DNA of 64,000 bases, taken from contig NZ_ALWO02000049.1 of NCBI RefSeq assembly GCF_000295935.2, positions 38,610 through 102,609 of the forward strand. The letters are read 5' to 3'. A model generated the notes under the pieces. It ran no database searches and was not told where the DNA came from. It worked only from the letters and a program-made list of their open reading frames with translations. The position numbers were made by a program, and so were the translations under genes. Origin of the DNA: Indibacter alkaliphilus LW1. GTDB taxonomy: Bacteria > Bacteroidota > Bacteroidia > Cytophagales > Cyclobacteriaceae. Positions 19,426 to 28,412 of this stretch are shown here, piece by piece (positions within the stretch are counted from its first letter, which is position 1; each line of letters opens with the position of its first letter).

Positions 19426-22400
19426 TTAAAATTTAACATTGACGCCTAGATTCATCAATCTCAGCTGTGGATAAAATAGAAATCCTCCACTTGCTTCAGG
19501 GTCGGCCCATTTGATCTCTCTGGACCATGTAAGTAGGTTAAAGCCACTGGCAAATACCCGGGCGTCAGTCAATCCGATTCTGGAAATCAAACCTTTTGGA
19601 AGTGAATAGCCTAGCTCGACATTTTTGAGCCTTACAAAAGTGGCATCAAATAGCCACATGGTATTGGCTCCTGGTTCTAAAGCATCTGCTCTTGGCATGC
19701 TTCCACCCGGATTGTCTACCGTCCATCTATCAGTTGCCCTAGCTACTGTAGAGTTGTCAAATGCGGCATTTCCCAGTACAGCAAACCTGTCGTCATAATT
19801 GATCACATTGGTCTGTCCTTGGAAGAAGACTGTCAGGTCAAAATTCCTGTATTGAAGATCAAAGTTAAGTCCGAAAACATACTCTGGAATATTGGTGAAA
19901 TGATGTCTGAACCTGTCATTTCCGTCGATCACCCCATCTCCATTCAGGTCTACAAACCTCAAATCTCCTACCTGTGCATTGGGTAAGTGTGGATAGCTTT
20001 CCAACTCTTCCTGGCTACTGAAAATCCCATCGGCTTGATAAAATAGCCCAGCACCTACAGGTCTACCTGTCTGGTTCATTCTTTCCTCCTGATTGGGAAC
20101 TTCATCCATAAAGATTACCTCGCTTCTGGCAAAGGCAACATTCCCGCGTACTACAGCACTCAGCTCGCCGAAATTTTTCTGGCTGGTCAAAGTCAGCTCA
20201 TAACCGCGGTTGTTGATTTCCCCGATGTTTTCGTCAGGAAGACCTGGAAATCCGAAGACATTGCTGACGGATACATTTCTGGTGGCAAGGATATTGGATC
20301 TTCTCTCCTGAAACACAGTGAATTCAACACCCAATGCTCCTCTCCAAAGTATGGATTCCAATCCAAAATCTACTTTTTCACTTACCTCCCAAGTAATAAA
20401 GGGATTAGGAAGCACTCCGGGGTTAACTCCGGGATTTACATTGCCTCCAAAAGGGAAGTTTCCACCAAAAGTAAATGCCTGAAGATGTTGAAAAGGTGCC
20501 ACCAAGTCATTTCCAATCTGTCCATAAGAACCTCTAATTTTCAGTTGATTCACAAAGTCAACATTGTCCATAAAAGACTCTTCCGAAATCCTCCATCCTG
20601 CAGATACTCCAGGGAAGAAACCATATCTGCTGCCTTCTGGAAAACGTTGTGAACCATCATACCTGAAAAGGAACTCCAAAAGGTACTTGCCATCATAGTC
20701 ATAGTTGAATCTACCAAAGTAATTATTGTAGCCACCAAGAATAGTAGATCCACCTGTGTTCATGTCATCAGTGTCACTGCTTCCGGCATTGATCTGATCA
20801 ATGGCAGAACTCACAAAATTTCTTCTGAAGGCATAAACCCAATTGTGAAAATCTTGCTGTTGCTCCGTTCCCAGCAAAACTCCCAAGTAATGCTTGTCAA
20901 TGACTTTGCTGTAGTTTAGCCTGAAATTATAAAGTTGGGTGGTGAGTTTTCGGTTTGTCTGACCCAGTTCAGGTGCCGAAACTCCCGTTCCCATGATTTC
21001 ATCATATTCACCGGTTTGGGTATTGAATTCATGGAATGAATAAGGAGTTCTCCACCTTCTTTCGATTTGGTGGTTCACATCATAGTTATAGCTTGCTTCT
21101 AGCTTAAGCCCATCGATAAATGGCACATCGTAAGTGGCTGTAAATGTGGAGAAAATTGGTGAATCATCTCTATTGAGATACCCTCTTTGGTTCATAAGTA
21201 GTGGGTTTTCACCCAATCTTCCCGGAGCAATCAATCCATTGGGATACACCGCCGGCAAAGTCGGATTGGCCTGAAAGATATTGTGGAAGTTTACCCAAAC
21301 CTCATCATTGGTGGCTACTGAACCAAAAGTCCTGTTGTTGAGCAATGCAGATACATTGGCCCCAACTTTCAGATTTTCCGTCAACTTCACATTGACGTTA
21401 ACCCGCATGTTGTGTTGTTGAAATTCTGTGGGGTCATTTACAAGGCTTCCATCTTGGTAAACCGTTCCATAAGAAAGGAAGTAGTCGATATTTTCTGTGC
21501 CACCTCTCGCGGAAAGGTTCACCCTTCTTTGTATAGAATAGGGTTTGATGGCTTCTTGTGCCCAATTGGTATTCGGATAACTTACCGGATCAGAGCCATC
21601 TCTGAATCTATCGATGGCAGATTGTGAAAATGGAGCTGACCAAGTGTCCAGATCAGGGCGTCCGGCCCTGTACCAGGCACCTTCATTGTACACTTCTGCA
21701 AATGTAGGTGCATCCAGCATTTCGGGTACCATGGTAGGTTGCTGAAAGGCGTGGTTATAAGAGAGATTAAATTCTGGTTTTCCTTTTGCACCTGTTTTGG
21801 TAGTGATCAGAATGACTCCATTTGCTGCCCTGGCTCCATAAATTGCAGCTGAGGCGTCTTTAAGTACGGAAACACTCTCTATATCTTCGGGGTTTAACCG
21901 GGCCATTTCTGCCCTAGGTACGCCATCGATGATAATAAGGGGGGCATTGTTGCCAAAGGTGGCCACGCCTCGTATCAGAAGATTGGGATCATCCCTTCCA
22001 GGCTCCCCTGTTCTTTGGTTTACGGTCAAGCCGGGAAGTCGTCCTGCAAGGTTAGCAGAGACATTGGCAGATGGGCTCCGCCTGATTTCGTCACCCTGGA
22101 TGGCCACCACAGATCCTGTCATGGTTTCCTTACGCTGCTCACCATATCCCACTACGACTACTTCACTGAGCTGGGCCAAGTCAGATTCCAGCTCTATATC
22201 TATGACAGAATTGTTGTTGACTTGAGATTCAATGGTCCTGAATCCAATAAAACTAAATTGTAAAATGGCATCTGAGCCTACGGAGATGGTGTACTTGCCA
22301 TCAATGTCTGTTACAGTACCGTTGGTGGTGCCTTTTTCGATGACATTGACTCCTGGAATTGGGTCACCTTCACTATCGGTGACCAAGCCTGAAACATTCT

Positions 22401-22521
22401 GTTGCGCCATTGCCTGTTGGAAGCTGCAAAAAACAAATACCCACAGGTACATCTGTTTTTTGGCAACAACTTTCCACAACTGCAAAATGCAACATTTTGC
22501 ATGAGATAAAGATGTTTTCAT
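19426..22521 (-). CDS. SusC/RagA-family TonB-linked outer-membrane transporter (GH95 locus)
   Basis: This 1031-residue transporter has an N-terminal signal region ending near AMAQ (residue ~40), a CarboxypepD_reg-like domain (~45-120; VSGLVTDSEGDPIPGVNV), the LSEVVVVGYG junction and a plug domain with DASAAIYGARAANGVILITTK. The barrel ends GVNVKF with the C-terminal Phe typical of outer-membrane insertion. It is first in the operon susC-susD-GH95-SDR-dehydrogenase. Its promoter faces a divergent lacI gene across a 495-bp region with a perfect 36-bp palindrome. The imported glycan is probably decorated with fucose or L-galactose. Confidence 0.93.
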   Translation of the reverse strand: MKTSLSHAKCCILQLWKVVAKKQMYLWVFVFCSFQQAMAQQNVSGLVTDSEGDPIPGVNVIEKGTTNGTVTDIDGKYTISVGSDAILQFSFIGFRTIESQVNNNSVIDIELESDLAQLSEVVVVGYGEQRKETMTGSVVAIQGDEIRRSPSANVSANLAGRLPGLTVNQRTGEPGRDDPNLLIRGVATFGNNAPLIIIDGVPRAEMARLNPEDIESVSVLKDASAAIYGARAANGVILITTKTGAKGKPEFNLSYNHAFQQPTMVPEMLDAPTFAEVYNEGAWYRAGRPDLDTWSAPFSQSAIDRFRDGSDPVSYPNTNWAQEAIKPYSIQRRVNLSARGGTENIDYFLSYGTVYQDGSLVNDPTEFQQHNMRVNVNVKLTENLKVGANVSALLNNRTFGSVATNDEVWVNFHNIFQANPTLPAVYPNGLIAPGRLGENPLLMNQRGYLNRDDSPIFSTFTATYDVPFIDGLKLEASYNYDVNHQIERRWRTPYSFHEFNTQTGEYDEIMGTGVSAPELGQTNRKLTTQLYNFRLNYSKVIDKHYLGVLLGTEQQQDFHNWVYAFRRNFVSSAIDQINAGSSDTDDMNTGGSTILGGYNNYFGRFNYDYDGKYLLEFLFRYDGSQRFPEGSRYGFFPGVSAGWRISEESFMDNVDFVNQLKIRGSYGQIGNDLVAPFQHLQAFTFGGNFPFGGNVNPGVNPGVLPNPFITWEVSEKVDFGLESILWRGALGVEFTVFQERRSNILATRNVSVSNVFGFPGLPDENIGEINNRGYELTLTSQKNFGELSAVVRGNVAFARSEVIFMDEVPNQEERMNQTGRPVGAGLFYQADGIFSSQEELESYPHLPNAQVGDLRFVDLNGDGVIDGNDRFRHHFTNIPEYVFGLNFDLQYRNFDLTVFFQGQTNVINYDDRFAVLGNAAFDNSTVARATDRWTVDNPGGSMPRADALEPGANTMWLFDATFVRLKNVELGYSLPKGLISRIGLTDARVFASGFNLLTWSREIKWADPEASGGFLFYPQLRLMNLGVNVKF

Positions 22522-22753
22522 TGGTTGATTATTTTGGGTTTGAGGCTGATAATTTTACCCTTTTGGGTTCTGATTTTCAGACATTTTTGTATTGACAGCA
22601 ATCAACACATTAGGAGGGTTATATATAGTTATCGGTATATAATTTCCTAATTGATATGCTGTCAATAGATAATTGCAATAAGTTATCTTGTACCGGTATG
22701 ATATTTTGAATTTTATAATTTAGAAAATGGCTTGCAAACGATTGAAAAAGTTT

Positions 22754-22789
22754 ATTTACACAAACCTTTGCGCAAAGGTTTGTGTAAAT
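22754..22789. promoter_or_regulatory. Perfect 36-bp palindrome between divergent susC and lacI (candidate operator)
   Basis: All 18 base pairs match around a central CG. The core is AAACCTTTGC|GCAAAGGTTT, flanked by ATTTACAC on the left and GTGTAAAT on the right. It lies 232 bp upstream of susC and 227 bp upstream of the divergent lacI, almost exactly midway in the 495-bp region. A CG-centred TTTGCGCAAA core is typical of LacI-family operators, but this palindrome is about twice the usual length. A weaker related element, TTGCAAACGATTGAA, lies at 22732-22746. The rest of 22522-23016 is AT-rich with no gene. Confidence 0.75.
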
Positions 22790-23016
22790 CCCATTTTATA
22801 TTTAAAAATATAGTTTTATTCATAATTACCGGATCGCTCATTTACTTAAAATTTTTCATTGGGAAAAAATTGGTTCAGTTTATATGCTTTTTGATTCCGT
22901 AAATACCCATCTGGAGTGTATTGATATAATAAGTCGGAAGGCTGCTGGATTTTTTTCTTAACTTCAATTTTATAAAAACTCAATCACCTACATGTTCAAC
23001 CTCAATCATTCAAATT

Positions 23017-24045
23017 ATGGGAAGAAAAAGAGTTTCTCTTAAGGATATTGCGAATGAGTTGGGGGTTTCTATTTCCACGGTTTCTAGAGGACTCAAGGAT
23101 CACTATGATATAAGCCCTGAGCTCAAGAAGAAAATCAAAGACCTGGCTGAGAAATGGAATTATACTCCAAACCCATTGGCAATGGGCTTATTAAAGCAGA
23201 AAACCAACACCATTGGCGTCATTGTTCCGGATATTGTAACTTACTTTTATGCCTCTATTATTAGTGGCATTGAAAGTTTGGCTACTGAGCATGGGTATTA
23301 TATTGTGATTGCATCTTCTCAGGAATCATTCAAAAAAGAAAAGGAAAACCTGAGGAATCTGCTCGACCTAAGGGTGGATGGGCTTATTGTTTGTCTGTCG
23401 CAGGATACAGATACATTTGAGCATTTTGACGAAATAATTGAAGAAGAAATTCCATTGGTTTTTTTTGACAGGATCTGTAGGCAGCAGGAGGTTTCATCAG
23501 TGATCATTGACAATGTTTCGGCGGCAAAAGAATTGACCATACATCTTATCCAAAACGGCTGTAAAAATATTGCCCATATTGCAGGACCCGAACATTTGAA
23601 TATTTCCAAAGAAAGGATTGAAGGCTATAAAATGGGCCTTGATGAATGTAGCCTACCATATAGACCTGAATTGATGGTGCATTGCAACCTGAGTATAGCC
23701 GATGCTGCAAAAGTGACCAATGAACTTTTGGACAGGAATCCTGTACCCGACGCTATATTTGGTGTAAATGATACGGTTATTTTTTCCGCGATGAAAGAAA
23801 TCAAAAAAAGAAAGCTAAGGGTGCCTGAGGATGTAGCCTTAGTGGGTTTTACGGATGAATTTCATGCTACCGTTGTAGAGCCGAACCTTACAGCTGTGAC
23901 TCACCCTACCTTCGAAATGGGGAGAGAGGCTTTTTCTCTGTTATTGGAAGATATGGATGAGAAAAAGGAAAATTCAGTCCGTCAGACAGTTTTGCAGGCT
24001 AAATTGATACCCAGAGAATCTTCGGTCAAAAAAATCTTTGGCTAA
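23017..24045 (+). CDS. LacI-family transcriptional regulator (GH95 locus)
   Basis: This 342-residue regulator has an N-terminal HTH (VSLKDIANELGVSISTVSRG, residues ~5-24) and an effector-binding domain (NTIGVIVPDI, VDGLIVCLS, DVALVGFTDE). Its C-terminal IPRESSVKK resembles the end of the first LacI protein (RDSSVKK), so the two are paralogues. It is divergent from the GH95-locus susC and probably controls that operon through the 36-bp palindrome. The effector is unknown. No terminator is obvious behind it. Confidence 0.93.
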   Translation: MGRKRVSLKDIANELGVSISTVSRGLKDHYDISPELKKKIKDLAEKWNYTPNPLAMGLLKQKTNTIGVIVPDIVTYFYASIISGIESLATEHGYYIVIASSQESFKKEKENLRNLLDLRVDGLIVCLSQDTDTFEHFDEIIEEEIPLVFFDRICRQQEVSSVIIDNVSAAKELTIHLIQNGCKNIAHIAGPEHLNISKERIEGYKMGLDECSLPYRPELMVHCNLSIADAAKVTNELLDRNPVPDAIFGVNDTVIFSAMKEIKKRKLRVPEDVALVGFTDEFHATVVEPNLTAVTHPTFEMGREAFSLLLEDMDEKKENSVRQTVLQAKLIPRESSVKKIFG

Positions 24046-24306
24046 ATAGCAAAGTTTATTCAGATAGCCTGTATCCAAAGCAGAAAGTTGAAAATCAAGC
24101 CTATGATAATCAGAAATCTGTATCTGTATTTTTGATTTTTCATATTATTCCCTGCTGCTTAGGACAAGAATAGGGGTGACTTAATCCTCTCGCAAAAAAA
24201 TGTGTCCAAACCCGTAGATTTTGGGACGAAACCAGTTTTTGTGTGGGTATCAAAGATAAAAAGACAAAAATACAGGACCTGAGCCCCAATTTTTCAATTG
24301 ATATTT

Positions 24307-24510
24307 TTAATCCGCTTTGATGGCTTTGATAGGATTGGAGACCGCTGCTTTGAAAGATTGAAAACTGATGGTAAACCAGGCAATCAACATGACCAATATT
24401 CCTGCCCAAAGAAAGCTGAAAATCTTTACTCCTACCCTGAATGCAAAGTTTAGCAACCACCACTTTTCCACTAAAACAAACTGTTTGGTAAATTCCGTTT
24501 GCCCACCCAC
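24307..24510 (-). pseudogene. C-terminal remnant of an FtsX/MacB-type ABC permease
   Basis: The last ~50 codons (WWLLNFAFRVGVKIF, then the final transmembrane helix and SFKAAVSNPIKAIKAD-stop) match the end of permeases such as the one at 38993-41407 (WLEGFAYRIEL... AIRAALMNPVNSLRSQ). Homology starts only at about 24460; nothing upstream encodes the rest, because the RNA-helicase gene begins at 24541 on the other strand. This is a tail left by deletion. The stretch 24046-24306 holds nothing recognisable. Confidence 0.8.
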
Positions 24511-24540
24511 TTATCTTTTAAATTCAACTATCTTCGTAGC

Positions 24541-25866
24541 ATGGAAAAGGGTACAAAAGATTTAGAAAAACAGTTTTTGAGCAATTTGGAAATTGAGGGA
24601 TTCAATGAGATGCAGCTGGCATTTATTGAAGCAGTGGAAAAGCATCCCAATGTCATGCTCCTTGCTCCTACGGGTTCCGGTAAAACATTGGCTTTTTTGT
24701 TTCCCCTATTCAAATTGCTTGATCCTACTTCCAGAAGTACTCAGGCACTTGTCATAGTTCCTTCCAGAGAATTGGCAATTCAGATCGAGCAGGTTTTTAA
24801 ATCTCTGAAAACCGGATTCAGGGTAAGTACTTGTTATGGAGGGCATTCCATGAAGCTGGAGAAAAACAGTTTGGGAGAGTTTCCTGATGTGGTCATAGGG
24901 ACTCCGGGCCGCCTTTCAGACCATGTCAATCAAGGTTCATTGGAAACTGCGACTATCCAATTGGTAGTTTTGGATGAGTTTGACAAGTCATTGCAACTGG
25001 GCTTTCATGATCAGCTCAGGGATATTTTCAGAAAATTGACAGGAGGGCAAAAGCATTTTCTGACTTCTGCCACCCAAATGGGGAGATTACCTGAATTTAT
25101 TCCTTTTGACAATCCACCTGTTGTAGACTTTCTTTTTCAGAACAATGAGTCCAGACTGGAACTCAAGTTAGTTTCTACATCAAGTAAAGAAAAGGTACAG
25201 GGATTGATGAGATTGATTTCACAATTTCAGGGTGAAGCAGGCATTGTATTTTGTAACCACCGGGAAGCCGTGGAAAGAATCAGCTTGCTTTTGAATGATC
25301 ATGGATACAATCATGCCGTCTTACATGGAGGGATGGAGCAATTGGATAGAGAGAAGAATCTGATCAAATTCAGAAGCGGAGTGGTACACTTGTTGATCGC
25401 AACGGACTTGGCCTCAAGAGGCCTGGATATTCCAGAGATCAAACACATCATACATTACCAGCTCCCACCAAAGCAAGATGCATTTACCCATAGAAATGGG
25501 AGAACAGCTAGGATGCATGCTTCCGGGCAGGGTTATTTGGTTTTGGCAAATGATGAGGTTTTTCCGGATTATTTGGATGAGAGGGATTTTGAAGAGGCCG
25601 AAGTTGGAAGTATTGTGCCTTCTGAACCTTCAGAATTTGCCTTACTCTACCTGAGTGCCGGAAAGAAAGACAAAATCAGTAAAGGAGATATTGCCGGATT
25701 TCTTATCAAAGTAGGGGGACTCCAAGCTGCAGCAATTGGATTGATTACCTTAATGGATTTTGCTAGCTATGTGGCAGTTGAATGCAATGATGTTACGGCA
25801 TTGATCAAAAGATTGAACGGAGAAAAATTGAAAAAAAACAAAGTAAAAGTAGCTGAAGCTAATTAA
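24541..25866 (+). CDS. DEAD-box-family RNA helicase, DbpA-like
   Basis: This is a 441-residue protein from the ATG at 24541; an upstream in-frame start at 24499 would add residues unlike the family. Motifs in order: APTGSGKT (I, ~40), PSRELAIQ (Ia), TPGRL (Ib), DEFD (II, where DEAD is usual), SAT (III), VFCNHRE (IV), ATDLASRGLDIP (V), HRNGRTAR (VI). The C-terminal ~70 residues resemble the DbpA RNA-binding domain (KGDIAGFLIKVGGL... VAVECNDVTALIKRLNG). DbpA proteins act in late 50S ribosome assembly on 23S rRNA; a role in ribosome biogenesis is inferred. Monocistronic, ending at a shared hairpin with the convergent blaR1-like gene. Confidence 0.9.
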   Translation: MEKGTKDLEKQFLSNLEIEGFNEMQLAFIEAVEKHPNVMLLAPTGSGKTLAFLFPLFKLLDPTSRSTQALVIVPSRELAIQIEQVFKSLKTGFRVSTCYGGHSMKLEKNSLGEFPDVVIGTPGRLSDHVNQGSLETATIQLVVLDEFDKSLQLGFHDQLRDIFRKLTGGQKHFLTSATQMGRLPEFIPFDNPPVVDFLFQNNESRLELKLVSTSSKEKVQGLMRLISQFQGEAGIVFCNHREAVERISLLLNDHGYNHAVLHGGMEQLDREKNLIKFRSGVVHLLIATDLASRGLDIPEIKHIIHYQLPPKQDAFTHRNGRTARMHASGQGYLVLANDEVFPDYLDERDFEEAEVGSIVPSEPSEFALLYLSAGKKDKISKGDIAGFLIKVGGLQAAAIGLITLMDFASYVAVECNDVTALIKRLNGEKLKKNKVKVAEAN

Positions 25867-26033
25867 ACCTGAAAAAGCCATGCGAACAATCACAGGAATG
25901 GGCACAGGCTTTTCCTTACTTTTTGAAACTGCAGGTGGAACACAGAAAATGGAAGCCAGAGATAGCTCCAAGCTTGAAGGTGGGCATGAAAGTCAGGGAT
26001 TGTAACTAATAATCAACTGGGAAGCACAATTGA

Positions 26034-26060
26034 ATTGCCCAGCATCAAATGCTGGGCAAT
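26034..26060. terminator. Hairpin between convergent helicase and BlaR1-like genes
   Basis: Perfect 12-bp arms ATTGCCCAGCAT (26034-26045) and ATGCTGGGCAAT (26049-26060) enclose a 3-nt loop. The hairpin contains the last codons and stop of the minus-strand BlaR1-like gene. It has no long T-run, so bidirectional termination is likely but not certain. The stretch 25867-26033 holds no gene. Confidence 0.7.
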
Positions 26061-27742
26061 TTCATTACAGTAATATAACTCTTATCCGCAGCCACAATTG
26101 AAATAGAAATGCTTTTATTCGATTCATAATTCATTGAGATGTGTTTGTTAATGTCTAGCGTAGCCGGATTCAATGTTTTAAGATGATGAAGAATAGAGGC
26201 TTCATAGTTTCTAGGATAAACTTTTGTAATTTTTCCTTCTCTCAAAAAAGTATGTTTCATCGAATAAAATACTTTTACTATATCACCATTAGGGTGTTGA
26301 GACTCTATCAAATGGATTTTTTTTCGTGATTCATGATATTTTCCGTGATAGTATTCATTGGTCATTAAAATAACATCAAAAGCATCCTTTCTTAAAAATC
26401 CGTCTTCTTCTGTTTCTCGGACTATAAACATGGCAAAGTTATCTGCATTGTAATCGTTTAAAGCTTCAATTGCTTTTTGCTCCTCATTTATAATCAAAGT
26501 GATGTTTGCAGTATTTTTCCATTCCTCATAAATTTCGGGCTTGATAACTTTTTTCTCAGCGGGGTTTTCGTAAGATATCTTTGTTTTAATCTCTGGATGG
26601 GCTTTTTGCAGTTCTACCAATTTTTCAAAAGTCTTCTCATCAAAGAACGGAAACTCAGTGACCTTGTATTTTTCCTTTTCATCCAAGGCCATATAGGCTT
26701 TTCTGAGTGATGGCAGGTCCAATTTTTCCAGTTCCAAATGATAAGGATTATCCTCTCGGAAGCCTTGGGAAAGCAAGTCTTCGTAATCCTTTATTGAACT
26801 AATTTTCATTACACCTAAGGGCTTGCTTGAGGATAAAGAAATCATCAAAAATCCCACGAGTACAATACTGAAAGATTGAAGTGCTTTAATCTTCAATGCT
26901 GAACTCGATTTCCCCATCATCACTAATCTACTTTTTGTAGATGAGAAGTTAAATGGACTGCTTATGGAGAGAGGAGATTCTTGTCCGGCCACTTTGTGGA
27001 ATAGTAGCCACTGATAGGCAGTCTTGTTTTGGAACTTGGAATTTACAGCTTGATCAGCGAGGAATTCATGGTTGAGCTGTATGGCATTTTTGTAAATGAA
27101 AAACAATGGGTTAAACCAAAAGACTATTTTCATCAACTCGACCAACAATATATCCCATGTGTGTTTTTGCCTGATGTGAACCAACTCATGATAGATGATT
27201 TCATCCTCAATCATTTTGTTTTGATAGGCCTCTTTATTGAGAAAAAGAAAGTTCAAAAAGGTAAAGGGTAGGGTTTTTTGCTCCAGCAAAACATAGATGC
27301 ATTCTGTTTTCTTGATATTTGGATTTTTTCCAACCAAACTGATCAGCTGTTTTAATTGAAATATAAACCTGAGCAAAAAGCAGGAAAAACCAAATAGGTA
27401 AATGCCTACGAAAAAATTGGTCCAGTTAAATTGTTTTTCAGTCTGCAAGTTAGCTTGTTCAGCTATATCTTGGGCTTTTACCAATAAAGTCTGGGATGGA
27501 ACTGGCTCAGCGTTGTTTTCCAAATATTGTTCAGAGGCCAACAGGGGTTTTTCAGGGAAGAAATTATCCTTGATGGAGATATCAAATGGTGTTGGAAGAA
27601 ATGGGACAATCAGGGAAAAGCAGATGGCAAAAATCAGGTAAAACCTGTTGAAGGTATACATGCTTTCTTTGACCAGCAGAAGGCGGTAAAAAGCATAGCA
27701 AATGGCCAATGAAATCGTGGCCTTTAAGATAAATATGATCAT
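26045..27742 (-). CDS. BlaR1/MecR1-family M56 membrane protease (sensor/antirepressor)
   Basis: This 565-residue protein has hydrophobic helices in the first ~120 residues and another near 300, flanking a zinc-metalloprotease domain with HELVH near residue 184 (EIIYHELVHIRQKHTWD) and the downstream segment LNHEFLADQAV, typical of peptidase M56. In BlaR1 the protease responds to a ligand and leads to cleavage of the BlaI repressor. Here the C-terminal ~240 residues are a Lys/Glu-rich domain that I do not recognise and that does not look like a penicillin-binding sensor, so the signal may not be a beta-lactam. It overlaps the BlaI-like gene by 4 bp. Confidence 0.85.
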   Translation of the reverse strand: MIIFILKATISLAICYAFYRLLLVKESMYTFNRFYLIFAICFSLIVPFLPTPFDISIKDNFFPEKPLLASEQYLENNAEPVPSQTLLVKAQDIAEQANLQTEKQFNWTNFFVGIYLFGFSCFLLRFIFQLKQLISLVGKNPNIKKTECIYVLLEQKTLPFTFLNFLFLNKEAYQNKMIEDEIIYHELVHIRQKHTWDILLVELMKIVFWFNPLFFIYKNAIQLNHEFLADQAVNSKFQNKTAYQWLLFHKVAGQESPLSISSPFNFSSTKSRLVMMGKSSSALKIKALQSFSIVLVGFLMISLSSSKPLGVMKISSIKDYEDLLSQGFREDNPYHLELEKLDLPSLRKAYMALDEKEKYKVTEFPFFDEKTFEKLVELQKAHPEIKTKISYENPAEKKVIKPEIYEEWKNTANITLIINEEQKAIEALNDYNADNFAMFIVRETEEDGFLRKDAFDVILMTNEYYHGKYHESRKKIHLIESQHPNGDIVKVFYSMKHTFLREGKITKVYPRNYEASILHHLKTLNPATLDINKHISMNYESNKSISISIVAADKSYITVMKLPSI

Positions 27743-28110
27743 GGCTTTTGTGATTTGAGTTGTTCTTCTATGATGTTTTTTAAGGCTTCCAGTTCATGAG
27801 TGTTCAATGCAGTTTCTTTTGCAAAAAAGGAGGCAAACTGAGCCGGTGAATCATTGAAAAAATCCTTGATCATGACATTCACTTTTTTGGAGAAGTAGTC
27901 ACTCTTTTCCACCAAAGGGAAGTACTCCCTGGAGTTTCCATAGAGTTCAAAACCAATTGCCCCTTTTTCCTGCAGCCTTTTGAGTAGGGTAGCCACTGTT
28001 GTATTTGCAGGCTTAGGTTCTGGATAGGATTCCAAAATATCCTTCATAAAGGCTTTTCCTTTTTCCCAAATCAGATTCATAAGTTGCTCTTCAGCATTTG
28101 AAAGATTCAT
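27739..28110 (-). CDS. BlaI/MecI/CopY-family winged-helix repressor
   Basis: This 123-residue protein begins LSNAEEQLMNLIWEKGKAFM. It has the winged-helix segment ANTTVATLLKRLQEKGAIGF (~34-53), where family members contact DNA and carry the protease-sensitive site, and a helical dimerisation C-terminus. The length is normal. It is first in a two-gene operon with the M56 protease (stop and start overlap by 4 bp), the usual arrangement for this repressor/antirepressor system. Its own promoter region holds small palindromes at 28111-28147. Confidence 0.92.
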   Translation of the reverse strand: MNLSNAEEQLMNLIWEKGKAFMKDILESYPEPKPANTTVATLLKRLQEKGAIGFELYGNSREYFPLVEKSDYFSKKVNVMIKDFFNDSPAQFASFFAKETALNTHELEALKNIIEEQLKSQKP

Positions 28111-28147
28111 ATTCTAGAATTATAGACACTGTTCTACAAACATAGAA
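28111..28147. promoter_or_regulatory. Candidate BlaI-type operator region
   Basis: Immediately upstream of the repressor start are a perfect palindrome ATTCTAGAAT (28111-28120) and an inverted repeat TTCTA-N6-TAGAA (28132-28147). BlaI-family proteins usually autoregulate through dyads near their start codon. The remaining space to 28270 is AT-rich with no gene. Confidence 0.45.
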
Positions 28148-28270
28148 TAAAAATTAAATTTAAAAAATAGTTTTGATGAAAAAGTCAGTTTTTTACTCAG
28201 GTTTCATAAATTAATTGGATAATCATTTTTATATAGATTGACCGTGAATTCCAGTATTATTAAAAATAAA

Positions 28271-28302
28271 AAGACAGAAGGAAGTTCCCTCTGTCTTTTT
28301 TT
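28271..28302. terminator. Terminator downstream of the PCD-like gene
   Basis: The arms AAGACAG (28271-28277) and CTGTCTT (28291-28297) pair, with inner AGG/CCT pairing, and a T-run follows on the plus strand (28296-28302) and an A-run precedes it, which gives a T-run on the minus strand. It can end transcription in either direction. Confidence 0.75.
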
Positions 28303-28412
28303 ATCAACTAAACTAAATACCTCTTGAAAAGAACTTTTCGGAAAAGAGAGGCTTGACTTTTCCTATTGCTAATGTAGGCTTCACTTGCTGCCCATAAATC
28401 CCCTATATCGCG

